Below are positions 7,949 to 15,964 of a DNA stretch of 22,807 nucleotides, one piece after another. The DNA comes from an uncultured Collinsella sp. (GTDB lineage: Bacteria; Actinomycetota; Coriobacteriia; Coriobacteriales; Coriobacteriaceae). The translations under genes were made by a program, and so were the position numbers. The notes under the pieces were generated by a model. The model saw only the letters and a list, made by a program, of their open reading frames with translations. It ran no database searches and had not been told where the DNA came from. The DNA is taken from assembly GCA_902462065.1 (NCBI GenBank), contig CABQAK010000037.1:1-22807 (forward strand). The letters are read 5' to 3'. Numbering within the stretch: position 1 is the stretch's first letter; every line of letters begins with the position of its first letter.

Positions 7949-10249
7949 ATGTTCGCAGCCGCCATCTCGCTCGTCGGTCTTGCGGCGACCGTCTACCTTG
8001 TTTTGCGCGAGGCCAAGGCCATTCGCGCAAAGTCGGGCACCGTTGCCAAAAGCGCTCTTGGGTGGAGCGTCGCCTTCGGTCTGTTCCAGGTCTTTTTGAC
8101 CATTTGGGGCGCCATTGGCCTCGTCGCCCAAAACGAGCCGCTCGCCTTTGTGATGCTCATCCTGACCAATGCCATTCTCACCGGATGCGCTTGGGCCAGC
8201 ATCGCCCGCAACCGCATCGCCCCGCGCGTCTTTGCGTTCGCCGAGCCCGACGCCCCCGCCCCCACCGGCAAGCTCGCCCGCCTGCGCGGCGCCTTTGTGG
8301 GCAAACCGCTCGTCGCCGCCGTCCTGTGCCTGCTGCTCGCCGGCGTCTTTGCGCTGCTGGGCATGGAGGTCTCGTCCAACCACGACTTTACCTGGGTCTA
8401 CCCCCTGTGTATCCTGCTCGAGTGGGCCATCATCACCACGCTCATGGCCGGCTTGTTCTTCCTGTTCCAGCGCCACGGCGCGGCTCCCGCGGTCCTGGCC
8501 TTTGCCCTCTTTGTCCTGGGCATTGCCGAGTTCTTCGTCATCACGTTTAAATCCATGCCCATCCAGCCGGGCGACCTTTCGGCCATCTCCACCGCCGCCG
8601 CGGTCGCCGGCAACGGCTACACCTTCTCGATCTCGCTGTTCTGCGTGCTGTCCATGGGCTTTACCGCCATCGCCATGCTGCTGTGCGAGTACGCCGGCCT
8701 GGTGGCACCGCACCGTCAGAAGGGCGCCGCCAACGCCAAGCGCATGCTGCTCACCAACCTGCTCGTGGCAGTGCTGTGCCTGGGCGGCGTGACCGCGCAT
8801 GTCACGCTCATCGACTACTACAACACTCTCGGCATCACCGTCTACACCTGGCGCCCGCTCGAGAGCTACTGGCGCGAGGGTTACCTGCCTGCCTTTATTA
8901 GTGCGGCACAGTCCATCAAGCCGCCCAAACCCGCCGACTACTCCGTCGACGATGCCAAGGCCACGCTCAAAAAGTACGCCAAGGCCTACGACAAGTCCGA
9001 CGCGGCCAAGAGCGACGAGCGCGCCGCCGCAAAGGAGCAGTTCGGCAGCGAGAAGCCCACGGTCATCGCCATCATGAACGAGACGTTCTCGGATCTGTCG
9101 ATCTACCAGAACATGCGCGCCGGCTACGAGGGCCCGCAGTACTTTAAGAACCTGTCAAACTGCCTCAGCCGCGGCAAGCTCTATGTGAGCGCCTACGGCG
9201 GCGGTACCGCCAATACCGAGTTTGAGTTTATGACCGGCAACTCCATGGCCAACCTGGGCTCGGGCGTGTACCCCTACACCATCTACAACATGGAGACGAC
9301 CGGGAATCTGGCAGAGCAGTTCAAGTCGCTCGGATATTCCACCACGGCCATGCACCCCAACCACGCCACCAACTGGAACCGCGAGAACGTCTACAAGGAC
9401 TTTGGCTTTGACCAGTTCCTGTCCATCAACGATTTCCAGGGCGCCGATACCCTGCGCGGCATGGTGACCGACCAGGCTACCTACGACAAGATTCTTGAGC
9501 TGCTCGACCAGAACGCCGATCCGCAGTTTATCTTCGACGTGACCATGCAGAATCACTCGGGCTACGACACGGGCCTGGTGCCGGCAGATAAGCAGATGCA
9601 CCTGAATATCGACACGACCGATCTGGACGCTAAGACCATCGAGGACGGCACGCTCTCCGATGTCGACGAGTATGTCTCGTGCATCGAGCAGTCCGACCAG
9701 GCGCTGCGTTACTTCCTCAACGCCCTGAGCAAGCTCGACCGCAAGGTGGTCGTGGTGTTCTGGGGCGATCACCAGCCGTTCTTCCCGTCCAAGTTCAACG
9801 ATAAGTGGTTTACCGGCGAAGACGACGCTACGCATCAGGAGCGCCTGTGGCAGACCGACTACATCATTTGGGCCAACTACGACGTTGCCGGTTGCGACCA
9901 GACGAGCGAGGTCGACGACCTGTCCACCAACTACCTGTCCACGCAGCTCATGCAGCTGATCGGCGCACCGCTGACCGACTACCAGAAAGCGCACATGACG
10001 CTGCGCGAGTCGCTGCCCGCCATCAACTCCGTCGGCTACGAGGACGCCAGCCTGCGTTGGGCGCTCTCCTCCAACGTCACCGGTGACGACGCCGCGGCCG
10101 CAGCCGCCACCAAGGCGCGCGAGGATTACGCCAAGATGCAGTACTACGAGATGTTCCGCGACGGCAAGAACGTGTACACCGAGCACTTCCAGACCGAGGC
10201 CAACGAAACCGACCCCAACCTGGCACCGGGTACGACCAAGATCAAGTAG
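7949..10249 (+). CDS. LTA-synthase-like phosphoglycerol transferase (sulfatase fold)
   Basis: A 766-residue membrane enzyme. The first 300 or so residues form about eight hydrophobic helices; the rest is an extracellular alkaline-phosphatase/sulfatase-fold domain like LtaS, which polymerises or transfers phosphoglycerol from phosphatidylglycerol. Catalytic positions are all recognisable: Glu378 in IMNETFSD (metal), nucleophile Thr420 in YGGGTANTEFEFM (aligned with LtaS Thr300), and Asp607-His608 in FWGDHQP (metal). The ATG at 7949 is preferred over the in-frame GTG at 7934 because that GTG overlaps the ribosome site GAGGAG. Whether the product is true lipoteichoic acid or another glycerophosphate-decorated glycolipid cannot be told. 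The gene stands alone, and is followed by a repeat element with a terminator-like hairpin and a second strong terminator. Confidence 0.9.
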   Translation: MFAAAISLVGLAATVYLVLREAKAIRAKSGTVAKSALGWSVAFGLFQVFLTIWGAIGLVAQNEPLAFVMLILTNAILTGCAWASIARNRIAPRVFAFAEPDAPAPTGKLARLRGAFVGKPLVAAVLCLLLAGVFALLGMEVSSNHDFTWVYPLCILLEWAIITTLMAGLFFLFQRHGAAPAVLAFALFVLGIAEFFVITFKSMPIQPGDLSAISTAAAVAGNGYTFSISLFCVLSMGFTAIAMLLCEYAGLVAPHRQKGAANAKRMLLTNLLVAVLCLGGVTAHVTLIDYYNTLGITVYTWRPLESYWREGYLPAFISAAQSIKPPKPADYSVDDAKATLKKYAKAYDKSDAAKSDERAAAKEQFGSEKPTVIAIMNETFSDLSIYQNMRAGYEGPQYFKNLSNCLSRGKLYVSAYGGGTANTEFEFMTGNSMANLGSGVYPYTIYNMETTGNLAEQFKSLGYSTTAMHPNHATNWNRENVYKDFGFDQFLSINDFQGADTLRGMVTDQATYDKILELLDQNADPQFIFDVTMQNHSGYDTGLVPADKQMHLNIDTTDLDAKTIEDGTLSDVDEYVSCIEQSDQALRYFLNALSKLDRKVVVVFWGDHQPFFPSKFNDKWFTGEDDATHQERLWQTDYIIWANYDVAGCDQTSEVDDLSTNYLSTQLMQLIGAPLTDYQKAHMTLRESLPAINSVGYEDASLRWALSSNVTGDDAAAAAATKAREDYAKMQYYEMFRDGKNVYTEHFQTEANETDPNLAPGTTKIK

Positions 10250-10271
10250 CTGCTAGCTGCTGAGCCACAAC

Positions 10272-10369
10272 TGAAACGTCTGTCCAGGCGGAGGCATATA
10301 AGGTTCCCTGCTCGGACAGTCCTGCGCAAGACGAAGGCCACATTAAGTGGCCTTCTTTGTATCCGGAAA
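10272..10369 (+). repeat. Dispersed 3' element, copy 1, ending in terminator-like hairpin
   Basis: The core 10316-10359 (starts acagtcctgcgcaagac, ends ggccttctttg) is identical over 44 nt to the reverse complement of 14960-15003. Similarity extends upstream: both copies begin tgaaacgtc (10272-10280) and carry gttc-ctgctc before the core. The core contains a perfect 9-bp hairpin, gaaggccac (10333-10341) against gtggccttc (10347-10355), followed by TTTG. It begins 22 nt after the stop of the LTA-synthase-like gene and points the same way, so it probably forms that transcript's 3' end or a small 3'-derived RNA. Confidence 0.7.
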
Positions 10370-10424
10370 CCGTGTCCCAGAATTCACGTCCGGAACGGGA
10401 CGCAGTTTCCGCTTGCGGAGTCTC

Positions 10425-10477
10425 CACTCAACAGAAAACCCGGGTGGCCTGTTTTTTGGCTACCCGGGTTTTTGAGT
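10425..10477. terminator. Strong bidirectional intrinsic terminator
   Basis: The stem aaaacccgggtggcc (10435-10449) pairs with ggctacccgggtttt (10458-10472), 15 bp with one G.U and a loop of T residues. Flanking actcaa (10426-10431) and ttgagt also pair. It is U-rich on the plus side (GGGTTTTTGAG) and, on the minus strand, GGGTTTTCTG follows the stem. It lies 23 nt beyond the stop of the surface-protein gene and terminates it, and backs up the plus-strand gene. Confidence 0.8.
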
Positions 10478-10499
10478 TGTCGATATGTTCGACTGGCTA

Positions 10500-13400
10500 C
10501 TAGTGGGTCTTGCGGCGCTTGATCAGCATGATGAGGGCTATCACTACGAGCGTTGCTCCCGCTGCTGCTGCGGTGGCGACTAGGGCGAATGTTTGGTCGC
10601 CGGTGTTTGCGAGGTTCTTCGCTGTGGTCGTAGTCTTGACCTTGGTGTCGGTCTTAGCTCCGTTGTCGGACTTGGGCTTGTCCGGGTTCGTCGGGGTCTC
10701 AGGAGTCTCGGGGTCCTTTGAGCCTTCGGAATCGGTTGGGCCGGCGGTGTTTACCAGCGTATGGTCCAGGAACTTCTTGGCGCCCGCACTTGCCTGTGAG
10801 AACAGGCGGCGCGTGCGGATCGGGGTGGCGTTCACCGTTGTGAGCGCCGTCTCCTCGGCCTCGATATTCACGAGCGTCGTGCCGGTGTCGAGGCCCACGT
10901 CGTTGTATCCCACGTGGCAGTAATACTGCGCACCGTCATCGTCTGCGGTCAGGTCAATCTCGAGCTTTGAGGCCGTTCCAGCCGCGAGGTTGCCATCGGC
11001 ACCCACGAGCTTAAACTCTGTCTCGCCGCGGCCCTTGCGGTACCACATATAGGTCGGTGCCAGCCCTGTTTCGCTATCGTCGGCACCGAGTCGCTTCACA
11101 TGGCCAATCGCCGAGAGCGTCAGGTGTCTTCCCGCCGTGCGCTCAACCGAAGAGTCGTATCCAAGATCCGGCCCCTCCGCAGCATCCGCCGCAGGTCCGC
11201 TCACGGTCATCGTCATGCCATCGGGCATGGTCTTGACCGTGATGATTGCCGAGCGAATACCTGTTTCGGTCGTGGATCCATTCTTAACGGCGGCGATGGC
11301 GAATCGATACTCCGTATTGGGCTGCAGCCCATCCCACTTGAGCGAGGTCTTCGTGTTGTCGGCAATCTTCCAGCTATTGACGACCGCATCCGCCGCATTG
11401 CTCTGCAGCATGCCCACGCCGTAGCTAAAGCCACTCTTGTTTGCGAGTACATCGTCCCAGCTAAACGTAACGCTGGTCGAATCGACGACGTTTGCCGTAA
11501 AGCCCGTCACGGCCGGCGCGTCGGGCATCTCGACGTCCTTAACGTCATAGCCCACGATCCAGAACTGGTCGGTGTCCTTGGTGCCGAGTTTGTCGCCCGA
11601 GTCCGCCTCGAACTTGTCGACATCCACCGCGTTGACGCCCAGACGCCACACAAAACCGTACTTGCCCTGCGCGGCCTCGGGCAGGTTGTCGACGGTGCCG
11701 CCGTATTCGGTCGATTCACTCGAGGAGTTACCCGTAGTAAAGCCGGCGTTGGCACCAAAGCACAGGCCGCCAAACAACTCGTGCTTTGCGAGCTTCGCGC
11801 CCATGACAACGCTGCCGTTCAGCGTCAAGCCGAGCTCGAGCTCCTGCTCCTTGCCCTCCTCGACTTCGATGGTCTGCTCAATGCTCGCCCCCGACTGCGC
11901 GGCGGCGCCGTTAAACCCATCGTGCGTGTAGGCGCGCGTTACGCCAGGCTTGCCCAGGCCAAAGGAATCCCCAACGGGAGTCTCGCCGTTGAGCGTCGTT
12001 TGATAGGTTCCGGGTTCTCCCGACCGGTTGGTCAAAAAGTAGCTGAGCGGCGTCATATTGTGCTGTTTGGCAATGCGGTCATAGGCCTCGACATTAACGA
12101 CCGAGGTCTGCGCGCCGAGCGACACGGGCGCCGCCATCACGCCCTTGCCACCAGTTTCCTCATTTTCGATCTCATACTCGTAATAGACCATCGGAATCGT
12201 GTAGAGCACGGCCTTGTCACCCTCGCCGGCATGCGACTCATAGCTTACGCTTGCGCTGACCGTGCGCTCGCTCCGGTAGTCATAGCATCCCTCGGCGGCA
12301 AAATCGACTGAAGCATTCATCGCGACCAGGGGCGGACCGGTCTGCACCTCGACGGCAACGCCCAACTCGGCGCCAATGGTATAGCCCTGGGATGTCCCCG
12401 TGCCCTTTTCCTCTCCGTATGACGTGCCGCCCAACACCAGATAGCCGTATGCCTGCTCCAGATCCTCAACATAGGGCGCATCCTGCAGCACGGCAAGCAC
12501 GCGCGGGTTGGTATAGACCTTGTAGCGGTCCTTGTACGTGATCTTGACGCTGTCGTTGTCGACATCGGGCAGCGCGAGCGAGATAAATGTGCCGTAGGTA
12601 GTGCTGCGACGGTTGCTCTCGCTAATCACCTGCTCCTCGCCGCGGCGCACCTTTCCGTTCTCGTCGAGCGAAAAATGCGAGGCGGTCATCCAATAGTAGT
12701 CATCGTTCTTGCGCAGGTCCTCGTCGCGGTGCTTGCCCACCACGGCGATAAAGCTCTCGTTATAGCGGTCCGAACCCGAGACGCTGCCCGCCTTGACGTC
12801 GCTGATCCACACCTGCTCTATACCCTTGTGGTCATGCTTGTTGCTGCTGTTGTATTGCTGACCGCTCATGCTCATGGTTCCGACCATGGACCCCAAGCCC
12901 TGAGCCCCGCTCTGTGCCGTGTTGCAGGCAAAGTCGCGGAACACATCGCCGCCCACGAGCACCTCGTCGACCGCCAGCTGCTCGGACAGGCCGTCAAGGT
13001 TGGCAGTGGCAAGGGCAATAGGCGCCAAGGTGCACGGATAGCGCTTATCCTGAGCGCTATCCTTCCATGCGCTGTTGGGCACATGCATCAGCCCATAGGA
13101 GGCGAGGAGCCCGTCTCTGTATTCCTTGCAATCGGAAAGCTTGAACTCGCCAGACTCCGAGTCAAAATACGCGTAGCGGTACAGCGCGCCGTACAGTCCC
13201 TTGCTGCCGTCAGAAGCGCCGTAATCAAAAGCGCTGCGTTGCCAGTCATAGCCCGCAAGAATAAGGCCCGTGACGGTTTCACCCGTCTTCTTTCCTTCTT
13301 CATCGTAGGCGGCAAACGTGCCGAACGTCGCATTCGCAGCGACCATGGTCTTGCCGTTCGCGGAGAGGGAGATTGCGCCCGCGTCGCCCAGAGCATCGAC

Positions 13401-14588
13401 ATGGACGAGCGCACCCTTGGATGCATCCCACGAAAACAGCTCGCAATGCGTCGACTTATCAATATTCTTCTTGCCGTAGGGTGCCGAGACCACGATGGCG
13501 AGGTCATCGCAAAAATCGCGATCGAGGTCGCCGGCCGCTAGCGAAACGACAGGAGCTGACTGAAGCTGCGTCCAGGAGTCGTTCCCGCCCTTGTTGTGCG
13601 TGGTGTAGTCCGCGGCGTTACCGGCATCGATCTTGACGACGCTTTGCTTCCAGTTGCCGCCCTCCAAGTCATACATGTCGACTACAGCCTTGCGCACGCC
13701 GTTCTCGTCGACATAGCAGCCCGCGTAGACAAAAAGCTCGTCGACGCCGTCGCCATCGACATCGCCCGCCTCGACATCAAAGACGGCGTCGTGCTCTTGC
13801 AGGTAACCGGCATCCAGGTACTTAAAACGGCCTTCGTACATCATATTAGTGTTGACCGTCACCGGCAGGTGTGTGTCGAGAGTGCGCGCACGCCCGTTGC
13901 TAAACGAGTAGAGGACCAGCTCAACCTTTCCGGCGTATGACTTGCCGTCAATCGTCGTGGAGGAACTGTCGCCGTAGGCACGGAGCTCGGCAACGCGGCT
14001 CTTTTTGCCCGTGCTGGCGTCGCTGCAGAACTCAACACTCGTGGCGTGAATGCCCGAGAAACCGTTGTTGTCGTTGGCGAGTACTGTTGAGGACTCATTG
14101 TTGCTTAGGTACGACCAGGTGCCGCCACCGTAGTCGCTATGCTTGTAGAGATCGCTGTTCGTATCGAAGTTGTTGACGTTTTGCCAGAACTTTGCGGCGC
14201 CCCACACACTTCCATAGCCATCGGTGAGTTTGCTGCTGCCGCCAATGTCACCGCGCTCGACGTTCTCGAGCTTGTCGCGCAGAGTGTAGCGATTGCCATG
14301 GCTACCGTTAGCTGCCATATAGACCTCGCTGCGCGTGGCAAACGTCGTGGGGGTATCAGTGGAATAGGGGCCAACGGTATCGGCCGGAATGTCCTCGCTC
14401 GTGCCCAGACCCAGGGCTTGATAATCCTGCTCGGTCATATCGGTGATTGCGGGCGCGTCTGCCGCCTGGGCAACCTGGGGCGTGGCCGTGAAGCAGGCGA
14501 CGCTCGTGGCGATCAACGCAGCAAGCGCCGCCGTCCCAACAAGCGGGATTTTCGACAGCCTACGGATACGGGGGTGTGGAACGTACAT
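10500..14588 (-). CDS. Large LANTGD-anchored surface protein with FG-GAP-like, FN3-like and Ig-like domains
   Basis: A 1362-residue exported protein of unknown function. A signal peptide (RIRRLSK, hydrophobic core, cut near VAQA-A at residue 42) is followed by a long N-terminal region with integrin FG-GAP-like calcium loops: AGDVDGDGVDELFVYAG (about 274-290), the degenerate AGDLDRDFCDDLAIVVSAP (about 352) and LPDVDND (about 690). A Gly/Ser/Thr-rich beta region lies at about 730-1010, an FN3-like domain at about 1022-1120 (PNTEYRFAIAAVK) and an Ig-like domain at about 1121-1242 (AQYYCHVGY). A Pro/Thr/Lys wall-spanning stretch precedes LANTGD (1326-1331), a membrane helix and KRRKTH, i.e. a sortase signal with Ala in place of Pro. 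The ATG at 14588 (GAGG 6 nt before) gives a normal signal peptide; the ATG at 14624 lacks a ribosome site. Monocistronic with its own terminator. An adhesin or pore-former are possible roles. Confidence 0.85.
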   Translation of the reverse strand: MYVPHPRIRRLSKIPLVGTAALAALIATSVACFTATPQVAQAADAPAITDMTEQDYQALGLGTSEDIPADTVGPYSTDTPTTFATRSEVYMAANGSHGNRYTLRDKLENVERGDIGGSSKLTDGYGSVWGAAKFWQNVNNFDTNSDLYKHSDYGGGTWSYLSNNESSTVLANDNNGFSGIHATSVEFCSDASTGKKSRVAELRAYGDSSSTTIDGKSYAGKVELVLYSFSNGRARTLDTHLPVTVNTNMMYEGRFKYLDAGYLQEHDAVFDVEAGDVDGDGVDELFVYAGCYVDENGVRKAVVDMYDLEGGNWKQSVVKIDAGNAADYTTHNKGGNDSWTQLQSAPVVSLAAGDLDRDFCDDLAIVVSAPYGKKNIDKSTHCELFSWDASKGALVHVDALGDAGAISLSANGKTMVAANATFGTFAAYDEEGKKTGETVTGLILAGYDWQRSAFDYGASDGSKGLYGALYRYAYFDSESGEFKLSDCKEYRDGLLASYGLMHVPNSAWKDSAQDKRYPCTLAPIALATANLDGLSEQLAVDEVLVGGDVFRDFACNTAQSGAQGLGSMVGTMSMSGQQYNSSNKHDHKGIEQVWISDVKAGSVSGSDRYNESFIAVVGKHRDEDLRKNDDYYWMTASHFSLDENGKVRRGEEQVISESNRRSTTYGTFISLALPDVDNDSVKITYKDRYKVYTNPRVLAVLQDAPYVEDLEQAYGYLVLGGTSYGEEKGTGTSQGYTIGAELGVAVEVQTGPPLVAMNASVDFAAEGCYDYRSERTVSASVSYESHAGEGDKAVLYTIPMVYYEYEIENEETGGKGVMAAPVSLGAQTSVVNVEAYDRIAKQHNMTPLSYFLTNRSGEPGTYQTTLNGETPVGDSFGLGKPGVTRAYTHDGFNGAAAQSGASIEQTIEVEEGKEQELELGLTLNGSVVMGAKLAKHELFGGLCFGANAGFTTGNSSSESTEYGGTVDNLPEAAQGKYGFVWRLGVNAVDVDKFEADSGDKLGTKDTDQFWIVGYDVKDVEMPDAPAVTGFTANVVDSTSVTFSWDDVLANKSGFSYGVGMLQSNAADAVVNSWKIADNTKTSLKWDGLQPNTEYRFAIAAVKNGSTTETGIRSAIITVKTMPDGMTMTVSGPAADAAEGPDLGYDSSVERTAGRHLTLSAIGHVKRLGADDSETGLAPTYMWYRKGRGETEFKLVGADGNLAAGTASKLEIDLTADDDGAQYYCHVGYNDVGLDTGTTLVNIEAEETALTTVNATPIRTRRLFSQASAGAKKFLDHTLVNTAGPTDSEGSKDPETPETPTNPDKPKSDNGAKTDTKVKTTTTAKNLANTGDQTFALVATAAAAGATLVVIALIMLIKRRKTH

Positions 14589-14657
14589 GAGGGACCTCGC
14601 TTTACTCGAGTGGAGTAGACTCATTATTGCAAATGATACGTCCGATGCCCGATATCA

Positions 14658-14853
14658 CGTGTCTCATTTTCGCCAACGGCGTGTCTCATTTTTGAGAATC
14701 CGAGATGCCGCGGAAATCTTATCCCAGCTCAAAGGCCATTTTTGGGATGTATTTTCCGTCGAGTGCCTCATCGGGAAACTGCATCCCATTTCAAGCGTGG
14801 CAAATTCCGGGACGCATTTTTCGAAAGCCTGCCCATCCGGAAAGCCCGTCCCA
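14658..14853. repeat. Array of degenerate palindromes upstream of the surface-protein gene
   Basis: This gene-free DNA holds a series of related units built on GGGACGCATTTTTCG-like sequence in alternating orientation. Examples are gtgtctcatttt repeated at 14659-14670 and 14681-14692 (22-nt period), tgggatgtattttccg (14743-14758) facing cgggaaactgcatccca (14772-14788), and ccgggacgcatttttcg (14807-14823) facing ccggaaagcccgtccc (14837-14852). Each pair can fold as an imperfect stem. It could be decayed mobile palindromes or a leader/operator region; no ORF there looks real. Confidence 0.5.
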
Positions 14854-14911
14854 CTTTGGACGCATCCGGGCACGGAACCATCGACCTATCAGGCCTCCCA
14901 TCAATAAAGAG

Positions 14912-15042
14912 GCGTCCTCCCGGACGGCGGGGCACGAAGTTCATCGCGAGTTCCGCACGCAAAGAAGGCCACTTAATGTGGCCTTCGTCTTGCGCAGGAC
15001 TGTAGAGCAGAGAACTTCGTGCCCCGACGCCCGGGAGGACGT
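14912..15042 (-). repeat. Dispersed 3' element, copy 2, enclosed in a 31-bp inverted repeat
   Basis: The core 14960-15003 is the 44-nt sequence shared exactly with copy 1, in opposite orientation on the map but again in the sense of the adjacent gene (flavodoxin, minus strand). Unlike copy 1, it is bracketed by arms 14912-14942 (gcgtcctcccgga...) and 15012-15042 (...ccgggaggacgt), complementary at 28 of 31 positions. A transcript would fold into a long closing stem around the small terminator-like hairpin (gaaggccac/gtggccttc). No target-site duplication is evident. Confidence 0.65.
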
Positions 15043-15083
15043 TTCATTTAGAAAGATGGACCGACCGCCGTCAGCGATGGGAG

Positions 15084-15635
15084 CTACTCCCCCAGCACGG
15101 CCTTTTTGGCGGCTGCAGCCATGTTATCCAGATCTTCCTTGGTGGGGTGATCCTTTGCGGCAACCCAGTTGTCGAGCAGCATCTTAAATCGGGCGTTGTC
15201 GGGATCTTGCTCGAGCATGGCCTCGTAGCGCTGCTTTACGGCAGGGCCCATCTTGCCCTGGCACATCGCCCAGCCCGCAAGCTCGGCATCCCCAGCCAAA
15301 TTGGAAGTTACGCGGTCGATAATCTGCTGATAATAGCTCTGGTCGGCCCCAAAGCCGCAGGTGCCAAACAGGAAAACGCGCTTGCCATGCAAGGCGGAGA
15401 GCAACGCCGCGACCGAAGGCGTGCACGCGCCCTTGTCGCACCAAAAACCGACGAGCACCGTGTCGGCCGCGCAGGCGCCCTGCGCCTCGAGCGCAACCTG
15501 ATCTGCATCCGCATCGTCGCTCAACGCCGCGGCATGGACAAACTCGACGCCCGCAGCCTGCAGAGCGCGCTTGATCGCGCCCGAAACCATCCTGGTATTA
15601 CCGCTCTTGCTGTTAACCACCAAAGAGCACGTCAT
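15084..15635 (-). CDS. Stand-alone flavodoxin-family protein
   Basis: A 183-residue flavodoxin-fold protein that should bind FMN and carry electrons. VVNSKSGNTRMV (about 6-17) is the phosphate-binding loop (T/S-x-T/S-G-N-T) next to strand 1. FVGFWCDKGACTPSVAALLSAL (about 62-84) and VFLFGTCGFGADQSYYQQI (about 88-106) match the FMN-contacting loops of the single-domain flavodoxins common in gut anaerobes, the group that includes BilS of bilirubin reduction. No BilR-type reductase is adjacent, so that role is not supported here. A C-terminal helical extension (about 130-183, with AVKQRYEAMLEQDPDN) follows. Both GTG (15641) and ATG (15635) are possible; the ATG has better spacing from GAGG. Single gene, ending 41 nt before the repeat element. 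Confidence 0.85.
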   Translation of the reverse strand: MTCSLVVNSKSGNTRMVSGAIKRALQAAGVEFVHAAALSDDADADQVALEAQGACAADTVLVGFWCDKGACTPSVAALLSALHGKRVFLFGTCGFGADQSYYQQIIDRVTSNLAGDAELAGWAMCQGKMGPAVKQRYEAMLEQDPDNARFKMLLDNWVAAKDHPTKEDLDNMAAAAKKAVLGE

Positions 15636-15697
15636 AGTCACGTTGCCTCGTTTCCCCCAAAACTAAAGCCACTAATGCAATTTATTAGATGAATATC

Positions 15698-15707
15698 TTA
15701 GTACTAA
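15698..15707. promoter_or_regulatory. Perfect palindrome TTAGTACTAA upstream of flavodoxin
   Basis: A 10-bp perfect palindrome in an AT-rich stretch 63 nt upstream of the flavodoxin ATG, in the expected promoter zone. It could be an operator half-site pair, but short palindromes occur by chance in AT-rich DNA. Confidence 0.2.
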
Positions 15708-15837
15708 CGTGACAGATGTAAACCACCGTCTGTCGATTGGCGACGCAGACGACATCTTTGGACAAAAGCTCGCAGCGCAAGCCCCATACTTTTTAAAATT
15801 TGGGACAGTCAAGCGGCCCTGCCCCCGAATCAATGAT

Positions 15838-15929
15838 AATCGTCACCATAATATGCCATCAATCGTCACCATAATTCTCCGTTAATCATAACCTCAAATT
15901 ACCGTTAATCGTCACCACGTTGCTGGTAG
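15838..15929. repeat. Four direct repeats with exact 23-bp period upstream of the DUF4143 ATPase
   Basis: Units start at 15838, 15861, 15884 and 15907, exactly 23 nt apart. Units 1 and 2 share aatcgtcaccataat over 15 nt, unit 4 has aatcgtcaccac, and unit 3 is degenerate (aatcataacctcaaa). Units 2 and 3 also share the spacer end ccgtt. The last unit ends within a possible promoter (TTAATC 15905-15910, TAGAAT 15927-15932), 36 nt before the ATG. About two helical turns per repeat places the sites on nearly the same face of the DNA, as expected for cooperative binding of a regulator. Confidence 0.75.
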
Positions 15930-15964
15930 AATACATAATCATAGTAACTAAAGAAGGAGGCAGC

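Noticed and set aside
10303..15003. Composite transposon bounded by the inverted 44-nt copies
   Set aside because: No transposase, no target duplication, and each copy is better explained as the 3' element of its neighbouring gene in the sense orientation.
14705..15187. ORFs through the 3' element (NVAFVLRRTVEQ, GHLMWPSSCAGL)
   Set aside because: The same peptide fragments appear at both copies because the 44-nt core is repeated; the frames are set by the palindromes and have no ribosome site.
15084..15635. BilS assignment for the flavodoxin
   Set aside because: The fold and loops are similar, but no bilirubin reductase gene is adjacent, so the specific role is unsupported.
15838..15929. 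CRISPR array
   Set aside because: The repeats are about 15 nt in a 23-nt period with 8-nt spacers and only four units, too small for CRISPR, and no cas gene is nearby.
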